Assembly: GCA_903838355.1 (NCBI GenBank)
Contig: CAILYC010000030.1
Coordinates: 1-64,000 of the forward strand
From: an uncultured Burkholderiales bacterium
Lineage (GTDB): Bacteria; Pseudomonadota; Gammaproteobacteria; Burkholderiales; Burkholderiaceae_C
Direction: 5' to 3'
Length of the DNA: 64,000 bases
The notes under the pieces are model-generated. The model was not told the origin of the DNA and did not search any database. It worked only from the letters and a program-made list of their open reading frames with translations. This document shows, one piece after another, positions 9,852 to 18,949 of this stretch (position 1 is the first letter of the stretch; every line of letters starts with the position of its first letter). A program made the translations under genes and the position numbers.

Positions 9852-11078
9852 ATGTATCAGCAATTTGACAACCTCGCTCGCCTGCGTCAACCCTGGCGAG
9901 ACTTCTCTGAGGCCTCCAAAGACTGGTTGCGCCACTGGCGGAGATTCTCGGACAGCCCGCTCATGCGAAAGTGTCTGGGCCTGCATGAGCAGGCCGCGCT
10001 CTTGGGCTTTACCCATCAGAGAGAAGCATTTGACATCCAGCCCGTGGTGGATGCCAAGGGCTTTGCCCACTCGGTCGAGCAAGAAGAGGTCTGGCGGACC
10101 GACTTTTGTCATTTGCTGCGCTTTAAAAAGGCGTTCAGCCAGCACGAGCCGCGTGTTCTCTTGGTGGCCCCCATGTCGGGTCACTTCGCAACACTCTTGC
10201 GCGGCACCATCCAAGCCTTGGTGCAAGACCACGAGGTCTTTGTGACCGACTGGATCAACATCCGAGACATCCCTCCTCGGGCCGGTGACTTCGATCTCGA
10301 CAGCTACACCGAGCAGTTGATCGTGATGCTGCAGCACTTGGGGCCAGGGTGCCATTTGGTTGGCGTGTGCCAACCCACGGTGTCATGTTTGGTGGCAACG
10401 GCTGTGATGTCGGCAAGCCAAGATCCTTGCCTGCCCATCAGCCTCACCTTGATGGCGGGCCCCATCGATACGCGGCAAAACCCCACCCGGGTCAATGACT
10501 TGGCCAAGAGCAAAAGCATCGAGTGGTTCAAAGAGAATTTGGTGAGCATTGTGCCCTTGGGCTATGCCGGTGCGGGGCGCGAGGTCTACCCAGGTTTTGT
10601 GCAAGTGGGGGCATTTTTGAACATGAATTTGGAGCGTCACCAAAACTCCCTCAAGCGCCTCTATGAATTGCGTGGCTTGGGCCAAGACCAAGAGGCACAG
10701 CCCATCTATGACTTTTACAAAGAGTATTTTGCCGTGATGGATTTACCGGGCAAGTTTTACTTGGAGACGGTGAAAGAGATTTTTCAAGACCACGCCCTGC
10801 CTTTGGGAAACATGCGCTTCAAGGGTGAGCGGGTGCAACCTCAGCTCATCAAAAAACCATTTCTATTGACCATCGAAGGCGAGCGCGACGACATCTGTGG
10901 ATTGGGCCAAACCATGGCCGCCCAGGATCTGTGCTCAGGCATCCCGGCCTGGAAAAAAACCCATCACCTGCAAGCCGGGGTCGGGCACTACGGGGTTTTC
11001 AGTGGCCAGCGCTGGAGCACACAAATATATCCGGTGGTGAGGCACCACATTCAAAACGCACAGTCCCTGTTGAGTTAA
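9852..11078 (+). CDS. phaZ: Intracellular polyhydroxyalkanoate depolymerase
   Basis: MYQQFDNLARLRQPWRDF...FVTDWINIRDIPPRAGDFDLDSYTEQLIVMLQHLGPGCHLVGVCQPT...LMAGPIDTRQNPTRVNDLA resembles PhaZ. Confidence 0.88.
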   Translation: MYQQFDNLARLRQPWRDFSEASKDWLRHWRRFSDSPLMRKCLGLHEQAALLGFTHQREAFDIQPVVDAKGFAHSVEQEEVWRTDFCHLLRFKKAFSQHEPRVLLVAPMSGHFATLLRGTIQALVQDHEVFVTDWINIRDIPPRAGDFDLDSYTEQLIVMLQHLGPGCHLVGVCQPTVSCLVATAVMSASQDPCLPISLTLMAGPIDTRQNPTRVNDLAKSKSIEWFKENLVSIVPLGYAGAGREVYPGFVQVGAFLNMNLERHQNSLKRLYELRGLGQDQEAQPIYDFYKEYFAVMDLPGKFYLETVKEIFQDHALPLGNMRFKGERVQPQLIKKPFLLTIEGERDDICGLGQTMAAQDLCSGIPAWKKTHHLQAGVGHYGVFSGQRWSTQIYPVVRHHIQNAQSLLS

Positions 11079-11141
11079 GGCCGGCTTTCCATCTTGGACC
11101 TTGTTCGACCCTGTTGATGGGCCTAGGTTTGTGCTGATTTT

Positions 11142-12434
11142 TTAAACCCATTGCGCAAAAGAACGGTTCTCGAGTGCGCGCCGCCTCAACTCGCTCACAG
11201 CCTCCAAGACGCCTTGAGCGCTGGGATTGACCACACGGGCACACCACGGCGTGTCGTGGTAAGAGGCGGGTTGGTCAATGACAAACCACACGAGTGTGGG
11301 TACTTTGAGCGCCACAGCCATGTGGTATGGCCCCGAGTCGGTGCTCACAAAACATTCACAAGACACGATCAAACCACTCAAATCCTCTAGCGTGCCCGTG
11401 CCCGCAGCATTGCACAGGCGTGGCGCGCTCAGAGCAGCAACGGGCTGCTCATCCAAAACTGGGTCGAATGCTTGGCTAAGTGCTTGGCTGAATGCTTGGC
11501 TGAATTTTTCAATGAAGTCCTCGTTGACCTCTCGCTCAAAGGGCGCCCCAGTGAGCACCAAGTCAAAGTCATGGTGCTGAGCCAAAGCGACCAGGCTTTG
11601 CACCAAATCGGCCATGGGGGGTCGTTTGCCCAAGGCGTCGGGTGTGCCGCACCCGATGTTGAGCCCCCAAAGGGGCCGCTTGGGGCCAGATCCCACCTGC
11701 GGAAATGCAGCGCTGAGCAGCGCTTGCGCTCGCGCCAAAGACGCCGCACCGGCCTGCAACTCGATGGGGGTCTCTTGGCGCCGAAGCCCCAGGGCGGCGA
11801 GCACCACAAAGTCGCGCAGGGTGTAGTCCATGGGCGCACTCAAGCCCTCTTGCCGCATGAAACGGGTCAAGCTCACTGAGCTTTGACGATAGAAACACCC
11901 CCTGGGCCAAAACTGATTCACCCCCAAGGTTTGAACAGCATGAAGGCAGGAAGCGGCGGGAAGGGAACGCTGGCCCGCGCGCTTTTGCCCCTGACCCATC
12001 GCGCGTTGCAACTGCCAGGTCAGCCACGCGGTTCTCAAGCCATTCATCTCAAAATCAATGATCCAGTCGATGCCCTGCTGCTCACAGACCTCAAGGGCTT
12101 GCTGGAAGATCCGAGACATCGGCACACGCTTGGCGCTGGGCGCCTGCGGTGAGCCTTCGCGCAAGGTGATGAAGTGCGCGCTGCTGAGCAAATGGTGTGC
12201 GGCAATCAAGTCTTGGGTGGGGTAGCCGGGGTGTTTGCTTAAAAAAAGCAGATGCAACTCGACCCCCGGCCAAGCGTTATTCATGACCCGCCAAGCCGCT
12301 GAACTTCTGAGCAAATCGCCCACCCCCAGGCTGTGGGACTTGATCATCAAGACATGCCGTGGCGACACTTGGGGCTCAACCATGACCTGCCCGCCCAGTG
12401 GGGTGCGCGCGCTGTGAACTCTCCAAGACCGCAC
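11142..12434 (-). CDS. Glycosyltransferase family 9 (heptosyltransferase-like); true start probably internal
   Basis: HVLMIKSHSLGVGDLLRSSAAWRVMNNAWPGVELHLL...GLNIGCGTPD...LIVSCECFVSTDSGPYHMAVALKVPTLVWF. Confidence 0.82.
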   Translation of the reverse strand: MRSWRVHSARTPLGGQVMVEPQVSPRHVLMIKSHSLGVGDLLRSSAAWRVMNNAWPGVELHLLFLSKHPGYPTQDLIAAHHLLSSAHFITLREGSPQAPSAKRVPMSRIFQQALEVCEQQGIDWIIDFEMNGLRTAWLTWQLQRAMGQGQKRAGQRSLPAASCLHAVQTLGVNQFWPRGCFYRQSSVSLTRFMRQEGLSAPMDYTLRDFVVLAALGLRRQETPIELQAGAASLARAQALLSAAFPQVGSGPKRPLWGLNIGCGTPDALGKRPPMADLVQSLVALAQHHDFDLVLTGAPFEREVNEDFIEKFSQAFSQALSQAFDPVLDEQPVAALSAPRLCNAAGTGTLEDLSGLIVSCECFVSTDSGPYHMAVALKVPTLVWFVIDQPASYHDTPWCARVVNPSAQGVLEAVSELRRRALENRSFAQWV

Positions 12435-13767
12435 GGTAGACCGCCTCTTGCGCCAGGCACACGCTCTCCCAGTCGTGCGCTTGGGACCAGGACCAAGCGC
12501 GCTCAGCCATGGGTGCGCCCACCGCAGGATCGAGCAGCGCTTGAATGGCCTGGCTCAGTTGCGCGACATCTTCGGGGTTCGGTAACACCCAGGCCTCTTG
12601 GCCGTGCGTCAAATGGCTTGAGATCCCACAAAACTCTGGCGCACTCACCACCACGGGGCGCGCCCAAGACATGGCTTCGAGCACCACCATGCCAAAGGTG
12701 TCCTCCAAGGTGGGGTGAACCAAGACGTCACAAGCCCAATAGGCGGGCGCCACCTCACTGAGCGGCCCCAGCCAAGCAACGCGTGAGGCCACCCCATAAG
12801 ACTGCGCCAAAGCGCGCGCGCTCGCACTGAGGGCACCCCGACCGACCACCATCAAACCCACACTCGAGGGCAACAGGACCAAGGCCTTGAGGAGGGCGGG
12901 CAGGCCTTTTTTCTGGTCATCGTGGCCGACCCAGAGCAGCCAGTGGGACAGCGGCGAGCCCTTTGTCAAGTCAAGAAGCCCCAAGGACACTCGGGCGCGC
13001 GCGCTCAGGTCACTTGACCTCAAAAAGTCTGCATGGAAGGCCGATTCGGTGCAGGCGTGTTCGCCAACACCCGCAACAGCTCGGGGCCGCAAAACCTCGC
13101 TCCAGGCGATGATCTCGGGTGTTGGGCAAGACCGTTCTTGCTCTTTCCTTTGTTCTTGTTGCCACCAGGCGAATGCGCCCGAAACGCCCGGCATCAGGGT
13201 GTGAAGACGCTCAGTCCCGATGGGGAAGTGGCCAAGGAGTTGCTCAGTGAGCGACGCCGACACGCTGGTGATGTGGCGGTGGGGGTGGTGAGGGCCGACA
13301 TCGAGCCGGGCGTGCTCGAGCCACAAATAGCTCATCAAGCGTGGACTGAGCAACACGCCCAGCCATTTGAAACAATGGGACACGGCGGCGCGCACGCTGG
13401 GTCGCGAGAGGCTGACCCACCAAGGAGCGCTGCTTTTTTTGAGCGCGAAATAATGGATCCAAACCGGCAAGACGTGCACCGTTTGCACTTCACCGTGCCA
13501 GGTGTTTTCATGGGCGTGCACGATGTCAAAACCACTTTGAGTGGCAACCCAAGTCTGCCAGGCATACCACCATTGGTTGACAAAGCGCGGGCGAGTGAAG
13601 GGCTTGCTGATGCGGTGGTAGTGCACATTGGGCCAATGGTGCTCAATCGTCTGGGCAAACACATGCACCTCGTGGCGAGACGACAAGCCCTCCACCAAGG
13701 ACATGGCGTAGTGCTCTGCCCCGCCGGCCTTGGGCGAGAAATCGCGGGTGAGCACCGCAATCTTCAA
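12376..13767 (-). CDS. Glycosyltransferase family 4
   Basis: MKIAVLTRDFSPKAGGAEHYAMSLVEGLSSRHEVHVFAQ...LLWVGHDDQKKGLPALLKAL...VLVHPTLEDTFGMVVLEAMSWARPVVVS. Confidence 0.9.
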   Translation of the reverse strand: MKIAVLTRDFSPKAGGAEHYAMSLVEGLSSRHEVHVFAQTIEHHWPNVHYHRISKPFTRPRFVNQWWYAWQTWVATQSGFDIVHAHENTWHGEVQTVHVLPVWIHYFALKKSSAPWWVSLSRPSVRAAVSHCFKWLGVLLSPRLMSYLWLEHARLDVGPHHPHRHITSVSASLTEQLLGHFPIGTERLHTLMPGVSGAFAWWQQEQRKEQERSCPTPEIIAWSEVLRPRAVAGVGEHACTESAFHADFLRSSDLSARARVSLGLLDLTKGSPLSHWLLWVGHDDQKKGLPALLKALVLLPSSVGLMVVGRGALSASARALAQSYGVASRVAWLGPLSEVAPAYWACDVLVHPTLEDTFGMVVLEAMSWARPVVVSAPEFCGISSHLTHGQEAWVLPNPEDVAQLSQAIQALLDPAVGAPMAERAWSWSQAHDWESVCLAQEAVYRAVLESSQRAHPTGRAGHG

Positions 13768-14585
13768 GCCGAACCCACTTGATCAGGCGCTTGATCAGGC
13801 GCTTGATCAGGTGATTGATCAGGCGATTGAGGGCGAAGCGCCCAATGGGCCCCATGGGCCCCATGGCGATCTTCGTGGCGCGTCAAAATTTTGAGCAAAA
13901 ACTGCGTCCAGTGGGTCGAGCGCACCACCGGTACTCTTGCAAGGGCAAACCACTCCATGGGCTCACGCGCGCCGATGCGCTGGCGAGAACGCACCGTGGT
14001 GGTGGCGGCGGCGTAACCCGCCTCCTCAACCCAGGATTGATGCGTGGCATTGAACTCGCCATAGGGATAACAAAACTGCGTCACTGCTTGGCCCAAGAGG
14101 TCTTCGAGCTCGGCTTTGGAGCGGCCGATTTCCTCACGCGCGACCACGTCGCTGCTTTGCAGCAAGCGCACATGGTGACGGGTGTGAGAGCCCACCTCTT
14201 GGCCCGCACGCGCCCAAGTTTGGAGTTCGCTTGCATTCATCAAGTCGCTTTTGGGCACCCCAATGGCTTGATCCCATGCATTGCTTTGCCCGAGCATTTG
14301 CGACACGGCATAGACCGTGGAAGTGAATCCCATTCGCGTCAAGACGGGCAAAGCCTGGGTCAAATTGTTGAGGTAACCATCGTCAAAGGTGATTCCCACC
14401 ACCCGGCCAGTCTTGTCGCCGCGCAGATACGGCATCAACTCGCTCATGGACAGGCCCTGGTAGCCCAGGCGATAAAGCCACGCCATTTGCGACTCAAAGT
14501 GGGTCACGGGCACCGACAACGAACGAAAGGGCGAGGGACTCGCCGGGGGCGTTGCGATTTGGTGGTAGGTCAAGATCGGAATCAC
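13764..14585 (-). CDS. Polysaccharide deacetylase family protein (NodB domain), GTG start proposed
   Basis: IPILTYHQIATPPASPSPF...VGITFDDGYLNNLTQALPVL...EVGSHTRHHVRLLQSS...FCYPYGEFN. Upstream part of the 14804 ORF overlaps rng and is rejected. Confidence 0.87.
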   Translation of the reverse strand: MIPILTYHQIATPPASPSPFRSLSVPVTHFESQMAWLYRLGYQGLSMSELMPYLRGDKTGRVVGITFDDGYLNNLTQALPVLTRMGFTSTVYAVSQMLGQSNAWDQAIGVPKSDLMNASELQTWARAGQEVGSHTRHHVRLLQSSDVVAREEIGRSKAELEDLLGQAVTQFCYPYGEFNATHQSWVEEAGYAAATTTVRSRQRIGAREPMEWFALARVPVVRSTHWTQFLLKILTRHEDRHGAHGAHWALRPQSPDQSPDQAPDQAPDQVGSA

Positions 14586-14598
14586 CGCTACGGTCCCC

Positions 14599-16089
14599 TC
14601 ACATGAGCACGATGTCAAACTGCTCTTGCCCCATTTGCGCGTCCACTTGCAAGGAGATGGGCTTGCCGATGAAGTCCGAGAGGGCCGCCAAATGCTCTCG
14701 CTCCTCATCGAGCAAGAGTTCAATGACGGCACTGCACGCGAGGATGCGAAACTCCTTGGGGTTGAATTGCCGAGCTTCGCGCAAAATCTCGCGCAAAACA
14801 TCATAGGCCACCGATCGGGCCGTCTTCACATAGCCTTTGCCCGTACAAACTGAACAGGGCTCGCAAAGCAGTGCACCCAAGGATTCGCGCGTGCGCTTTC
14901 GCGTCATCTCCACAAGCCCCAGGGTTGAGAAGCCACTCACCATGGTTTTGACGCGGTCTCTTTGAAGATGTTTGCTGAATTCTTCAAGCACCCCTTGGCG
15001 GTGCTCGGCGCTGTCCATGTCGATGAAGTCGGCGATGATGATGCCGCCCAGGTTCCTCAGGCGCAATTGTCTGGCAATGGCGCCGGCCGCTTCCAAATTG
15101 GTTTTGAACACCGTTTCTTCAAAGTTGCGGTGCCCGACAAAGCCACCCGTGTTGACGTCCACCGTGGTCATCGCCTCGGTTTGGTCGATGATCAAATAGC
15201 CCCCCGACTTCAAGTCCACCCGCCGCCCCAAAGCCCGGGCCATGTCCTCTTCAATCCCAAAGAGGTCAAAGATCGGGCGCTCGCCTTTGTAGTGCACGAG
15301 TTGACTGACGGCGGCGGGCATGAAAGTCTCACCAAACTCGAGCAAGGCCTCAAACTGCTCGCGTGAATCAATGCGGATGCTTTGGGTCGATTCACCCGTC
15401 AAGTCTCTGAGCACGCGTTTGAGCAAGTTCAAATCTTGGTGCAGCTCGCTCATGGGCGGCAGCCTCGTGCTCTTTTCTCGAATGCCGTCCCAAGTTTTTT
15501 TCAAATAGGCCAAGTCCTGCGAGAGTTCCGCGTCACTGGCGTCCTCGCCATTGGTGCGCAAAATAAATCCCCCGGCCTGGCCTGGATCAAAACTTTTCTG
15601 CACCAAGTGCTGCAAGCGCGTCTTGAGCGACTCCCTTTGCGCCAAAGGAATTTTTTGCGACACGCCAATGTGCTGGTCTTGGGGCAAGAACACCAAAAAG
15701 CGCCCGGCAATGCTGATTTGGGTCGACAACCTGGCACCCTTGGTGCCAATCGGGTCCTTGATCACCTGCACCAAAAGGGTCTGGCCTTCAAAGACTTGTT
15801 TTTCAATGGGTACCAACTGCACGGGCTCTTTGGCATCGGTTTCGGCGTGGCGTTGGTTCACGCTTGAGAGCAAATCGGCCACGTGCAAAAACGCCGCCTT
15901 CTCCAGCCCAATGTCAATGAAGGCCGATTGCATCCCCGGGAGCACACGCGCAACGCGTCCCAAGTAGACATTGCTCACGATCCCACGCGCCAAGGTGCGC
16001 TCGAGGTGGATCTCTTGCAAGGCACCCCCTTCCACCACCGCGACTCGGGTTTCATGGGGGGACCAATTGATCAAGATGTCTTGTTGCAT
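14599..16089 (-). CDS. rng: Ribonuclease G
   Basis: MQQDILINWSPHETRVAVVEGGALQEIHLERTLARGIVSNVYLGRVARVLPGMQSAFIDIGLEKAAFLHV...DVNTGGFVGHRNFEETVFKTNLEAA...RKRTRESLGALLCEPC. Confidence 0.95.
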   Translation of the reverse strand: MQQDILINWSPHETRVAVVEGGALQEIHLERTLARGIVSNVYLGRVARVLPGMQSAFIDIGLEKAAFLHVADLLSSVNQRHAETDAKEPVQLVPIEKQVFEGQTLLVQVIKDPIGTKGARLSTQISIAGRFLVFLPQDQHIGVSQKIPLAQRESLKTRLQHLVQKSFDPGQAGGFILRTNGEDASDAELSQDLAYLKKTWDGIREKSTRLPPMSELHQDLNLLKRVLRDLTGESTQSIRIDSREQFEALLEFGETFMPAAVSQLVHYKGERPIFDLFGIEEDMARALGRRVDLKSGGYLIIDQTEAMTTVDVNTGGFVGHRNFEETVFKTNLEAAGAIARQLRLRNLGGIIIADFIDMDSAEHRQGVLEEFSKHLQRDRVKTMVSGFSTLGLVEMTRKRTRESLGALLCEPCSVCTGKGYVKTARSVAYDVLREILREARQFNPKEFRILACSAVIELLLDEEREHLAALSDFIGKPISLQVDAQMGQEQFDIVLM

Positions 16090-16143
16090 AGTCGGGAATA
16101 ATAACCGCAAAGCCGCAATGTGGCCTCGGGGCCCATTGGGCAT

Positions 16144-16164
16144 GCGCGGCCCTGAAGGCCGCGC
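16144..16164. other. GC-rich stem-loop in the maf-rng spacer
   Basis: GCGCGGCC-CTGAA-GGCCGCGC, 8-bp perfect stem immediately after the maf stop; no U-tract. Confidence 0.7.
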
Positions 16165-16962
16165 TTAGGTTTTGCGGCGTTTCACGAAATCGTCAAGGAG
16201 CGCGGCGGTCTCAAACAAGGGCAACCCCATGATGCCAGAGTAGCTGCCGCGAATCTCCTCAATGAAGGCCGCGGCCAAACCTTGTACGGCATAGCCCCCG
16301 GCCTTGCCCCGCCACTCCTCGGTTTGAACATAGCACTCCAAGACGCGGGCTTGAAGCGGTGCAAAGGTCACCCAAGAGCGCGAGAGTCGCTGATCAAAGG
16401 TTTTCAAATCTCCCACCACCACGCTGGTGTAGACGCGGTGGGTGCGCCCCGAGAGAGCGCCCAGCATGGTTTTGGCCTCTTGGGGGGTTCGCGGTTTACC
16501 CAAAATGCCCCCATTGAGCACCACGGTTGTGTCGGCACAAAGGATGGGAGAGCTCGCACGATAGGCCACCCCCAAAGCACGGGCTGATCGGCGGGCGAGG
16601 TGAAACTTCAAGCGCGTCACGCGCTGCACGTAGGCCAAGGCGCCCTCGCCCGCCTGGGCGCGCTCGAGGTCTTCCAAAGCCTCGGACAAGGTGAGGGCCT
16701 GAGGCTTCGTGGGGGAGAGGGGTGTTTCACCCAAAGTTGCCCTCTTCCTTGAAAAGCCAGGCAATGCGGCAAAGGCCGACAATTCCGACAATGCCGACAA
16801 TTCCGACAATTCCGACAAGTTCCCCAAGTCCGCCAAAGACTGGGGCAGCAGCAACTCAAAGTCCCAGTCTAGTTGAGTGAGCAGTTCTTGGCGACGCGGG
16901 CTTTGAGAAGCGAGGTAGACCGTGGGCTTGGGGCCCTGCTGGGTGGATAAAGGGCGACCCAT
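16165..16962 (-). CDS. Maf family nucleotide pyrophosphatase
   Basis: VYLASQSPRRQELLTQL...ILCADTTVVLNGGILGKPRTPQEAKTMLGALSGRTHRVYTSV...GKAGGYAVQGLAAAFIEEIRGSYSGIMGLPL. Confidence 0.93.
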   Translation of the reverse strand: MGRPLSTQQGPKPTVYLASQSPRRQELLTQLDWDFELLLPQSLADLGNLSELSELSALSELSAFAALPGFSRKRATLGETPLSPTKPQALTLSEALEDLERAQAGEGALAYVQRVTRLKFHLARRSARALGVAYRASSPILCADTTVVLNGGILGKPRTPQEAKTMLGALSGRTHRVYTSVVVGDLKTFDQRLSRSWVTFAPLQARVLECYVQTEEWRGKAGGYAVQGLAAAFIEEIRGSYSGIMGLPLFETAALLDDFVKRRKT

Positions 16963-16966
16963 GGCG

Positions 16967-17434
16967 TCACTCCCGGTGGTAAGGGTGGGCGCTTTGGATG
17001 GACCAAGCGCGGTAGAGTTGTTCGATAAGAAGGACCCGAGCCATGGCGTGGGGCAAGGTCATGTCCGACAGGCGCATCAACTGCCGAGCCTCGAGTTTAA
17101 AGGCGGCATCCAAGCCGTCAGGCCCACCAATCACAAAGGCGATGTCGGCGAACTCAAGGGACCAGCCTTGAATGGCTTTGGACAAGGCCACGGTGGTGTA
17201 GGTTTTCCCACGCTCGTCCAATGCCACGACGCATGCACCCTGAGGAAGAGCTTGGCGCAGTCGCTCGGCTTCTTGGGCCATGAGCTTGGGTGCGGGCTCG
17301 CCTTCACGGGCCTGGGTTTTGACAGTCTTGAGGGTGACCCGCCAGTCCGGCGGGAAGCGCTTGTGAAAGTCCTCAAAGGCCTCTTGCGCCCAATGGGGCA
17401 TTCTCTGCCCAACGGCAATCACCCACAGCCTCAT
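16967..17434 (-). CDS. rlmH: 23S rRNA (pseudouridine1915-N3)-methyltransferase
   Basis: MRLWVIAVGQRMPHWAQEAFEDFHKRFP...VALDERGK...FVIGGPDGLD...MTLPHAMARVLLIEQLYRAWSIQSAHPYHRE. Confidence 0.95.
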   Translation of the reverse strand: MRLWVIAVGQRMPHWAQEAFEDFHKRFPPDWRVTLKTVKTQAREGEPAPKLMAQEAERLRQALPQGACVVALDERGKTYTTVALSKAIQGWSLEFADIAFVIGGPDGLDAAFKLEARQLMRLSDMTLPHAMARVLLIEQLYRAWSIQSAHPYHRE

Positions 17435-17441
17435 GGGGCCA

Positions 17442-18305
17442 CTAGCTCGCGCGCTTGCGTGTGGCCGCTGGCTTAGAGGCTGATTTTGCAGCCGATTTTG
17501 CAGCTGGCCTGGTCATGGATTTGACCGCGATCGAGGGGTGAGGCTTGGCGCTGGCTCTAGGAGTCGCTTTGGAGGCCGACTTTGGAGCTGTTTTTGCAGC
17601 TGTTTTTGCAGCTTTTTTTACAGCTGGTTTTGCAGTTGGTTTTGCAGTTGGTTTTGCAGCCGTCTTTACAACAGTCTTGGGGACGGACTTGGGCGCGGCT
17701 TTGGGTGCTGATTTGGGTGCTGATTTGGGTGCGGCTTTGGGCTTTTCTTTCTCCAAATACTGGGTCACTTTTTGTGCTCGCTGGGTGCTGGTGAATCGCC
17801 GAGCCGCATTGTTGGCCGCGGCCTTTTTGGCAGCGGCTTTTTCCGCACTCACTTGCGCGCTGGCGCTGGAGGTGTTGGTGCTCTTTTTGGCCGCGGTCTT
17901 GGGCTTGGGCTCTTCGGCCTTGGCGACCACGGGTTTGGGCGTGCCAAACTTCAATCGGACCGGCTTGTCGCCCCAAATTTCCTCCAAGTGGTAGTACTGT
18001 CGAATCGAGGGCTGCATGATGTGGGCCACTGCCGCACCACAGTCGACAATGATCCACTCACCATTGTCTTCACCCTCGATGCGCGGTTTGGCAAAACCGT
18101 GCTTGCGCACCTGGTCTCGCACGCTCGCGGCCAAGGCCTTGGTTTGTCGATTCGAGGTGCCGCTGGCAATGATCACCCGCTCAAAGAGGGAGGACAAGTG
18201 TTCGGTATTGAAGACACTGATGTCTTGCGCTTTGACGTCTTCCAAAGCATCGACCATCACACGTTGGAGTTTTTGTACGTCTTTTTTTTCTGCAGTTTCA
18301 GTCAT
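17442..18305 (-). CDS. rsfS: Ribosome silencing factor RsfS with a long Lys/Ala/Pro-rich C-terminal extension
   Basis: N-terminal Iojap/RsfS domain (ALEDVKAQDISVFNTEHLSSLFERVIIASGTSNRQTKALA...GEWIIVDCGAAVAHIMQPSIRQYYHLEEIWG) then about 165 aa low-complexity AAK/APK repeats. Confidence 0.92.
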   Translation of the reverse strand: MTETAEKKDVQKLQRVMVDALEDVKAQDISVFNTEHLSSLFERVIIASGTSNRQTKALAASVRDQVRKHGFAKPRIEGEDNGEWIIVDCGAAVAHIMQPSIRQYYHLEEIWGDKPVRLKFGTPKPVVAKAEEPKPKTAAKKSTNTSSASAQVSAEKAAAKKAAANNAARRFTSTQRAQKVTQYLEKEKPKAAPKSAPKSAPKAAPKSVPKTVVKTAAKPTAKPTAKPAVKKAAKTAAKTAPKSASKATPRASAKPHPSIAVKSMTRPAAKSAAKSASKPAATRKRAS

Positions 18306-18907
18306 GAATTCGAGCGGTAAAGTCCCTGTTGTTGAATGTAGCGTAGCACTGAATCAGGGATCAGTGAGCTCACGTCTTGTCCTTGGCCGATGGCTTGGCG
18401 TACCTGGGTGGCACTGAGCTCAAACGGCCCACAGCGCAAGTCAATGAAGCGCCCCAAGGCCTCATTGTGCCATTGATGCGCCAGCCCAGCGCGTTTGGCG
18501 ACCACAAGACGGGCCAATTGGCGTATTTCGTCGTGGTTTTTCCACGTTTCGAACTTTTGCGCTTGATCTTGCCCCATGATCACAAAAAATTCAGCGCCTG
18601 GGTACTCGCCTTGAAGGGCGTGCAAGGTGTTGATGGTGTAGCTTGGGGACTCGCTTTTGATCTCGCGCTCATCGACCAACACGCGACAACCCACAGGTTT
18701 GGCGTGCTCGAGCAGCGCTTCAAAGGCCAAGCGCACCATGCACAAGCGGTGCTCGGCTGAGGTCAGAACACCCGGCTTGTGCCAAGCCATGCCCGTGGGC
18801 ACGAGATGCAGCACATCCAGACCCAGTTGCGCTGCGGCCGTTTGCGCCAATTCGACGTGCATGCGGTGCGGTGGATCAAACGCCCCGCCAAAGAGTCCCA
18901 CCCTCAA
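18302..18907 (-). CDS. nadD: Nicotinate-nucleotide adenylyltransferase
   Basis: MRVGLFGGAFDPPHRMHVELA...FFVIMGQDQAQKFETWKNHDEI...SATQVRQAIGQG. Confidence 0.93.
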   Translation of the reverse strand: MRVGLFGGAFDPPHRMHVELAQTAAAQLGLDVLHLVPTGMAWHKPGVLTSAEHRLCMVRLAFEALLEHAKPVGCRVLVDEREIKSESPSYTINTLHALQGEYPGAEFFVIMGQDQAQKFETWKNHDEIRQLARLVVAKRAGLAHQWHNEALGRFIDLRCGPFELSATQVRQAIGQGQDVSSLIPDSVLRYIQQQGLYRSNS

Positions 18908-18949
18908 GTCGACCCCCCTGTCAAAGGGGTGGTGATGAAGGGCAAACGG

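Noticed and set aside
9675-10373. 232-aa minus-strand ORF
   Set aside because: Antisense of phaZ; no domain features.
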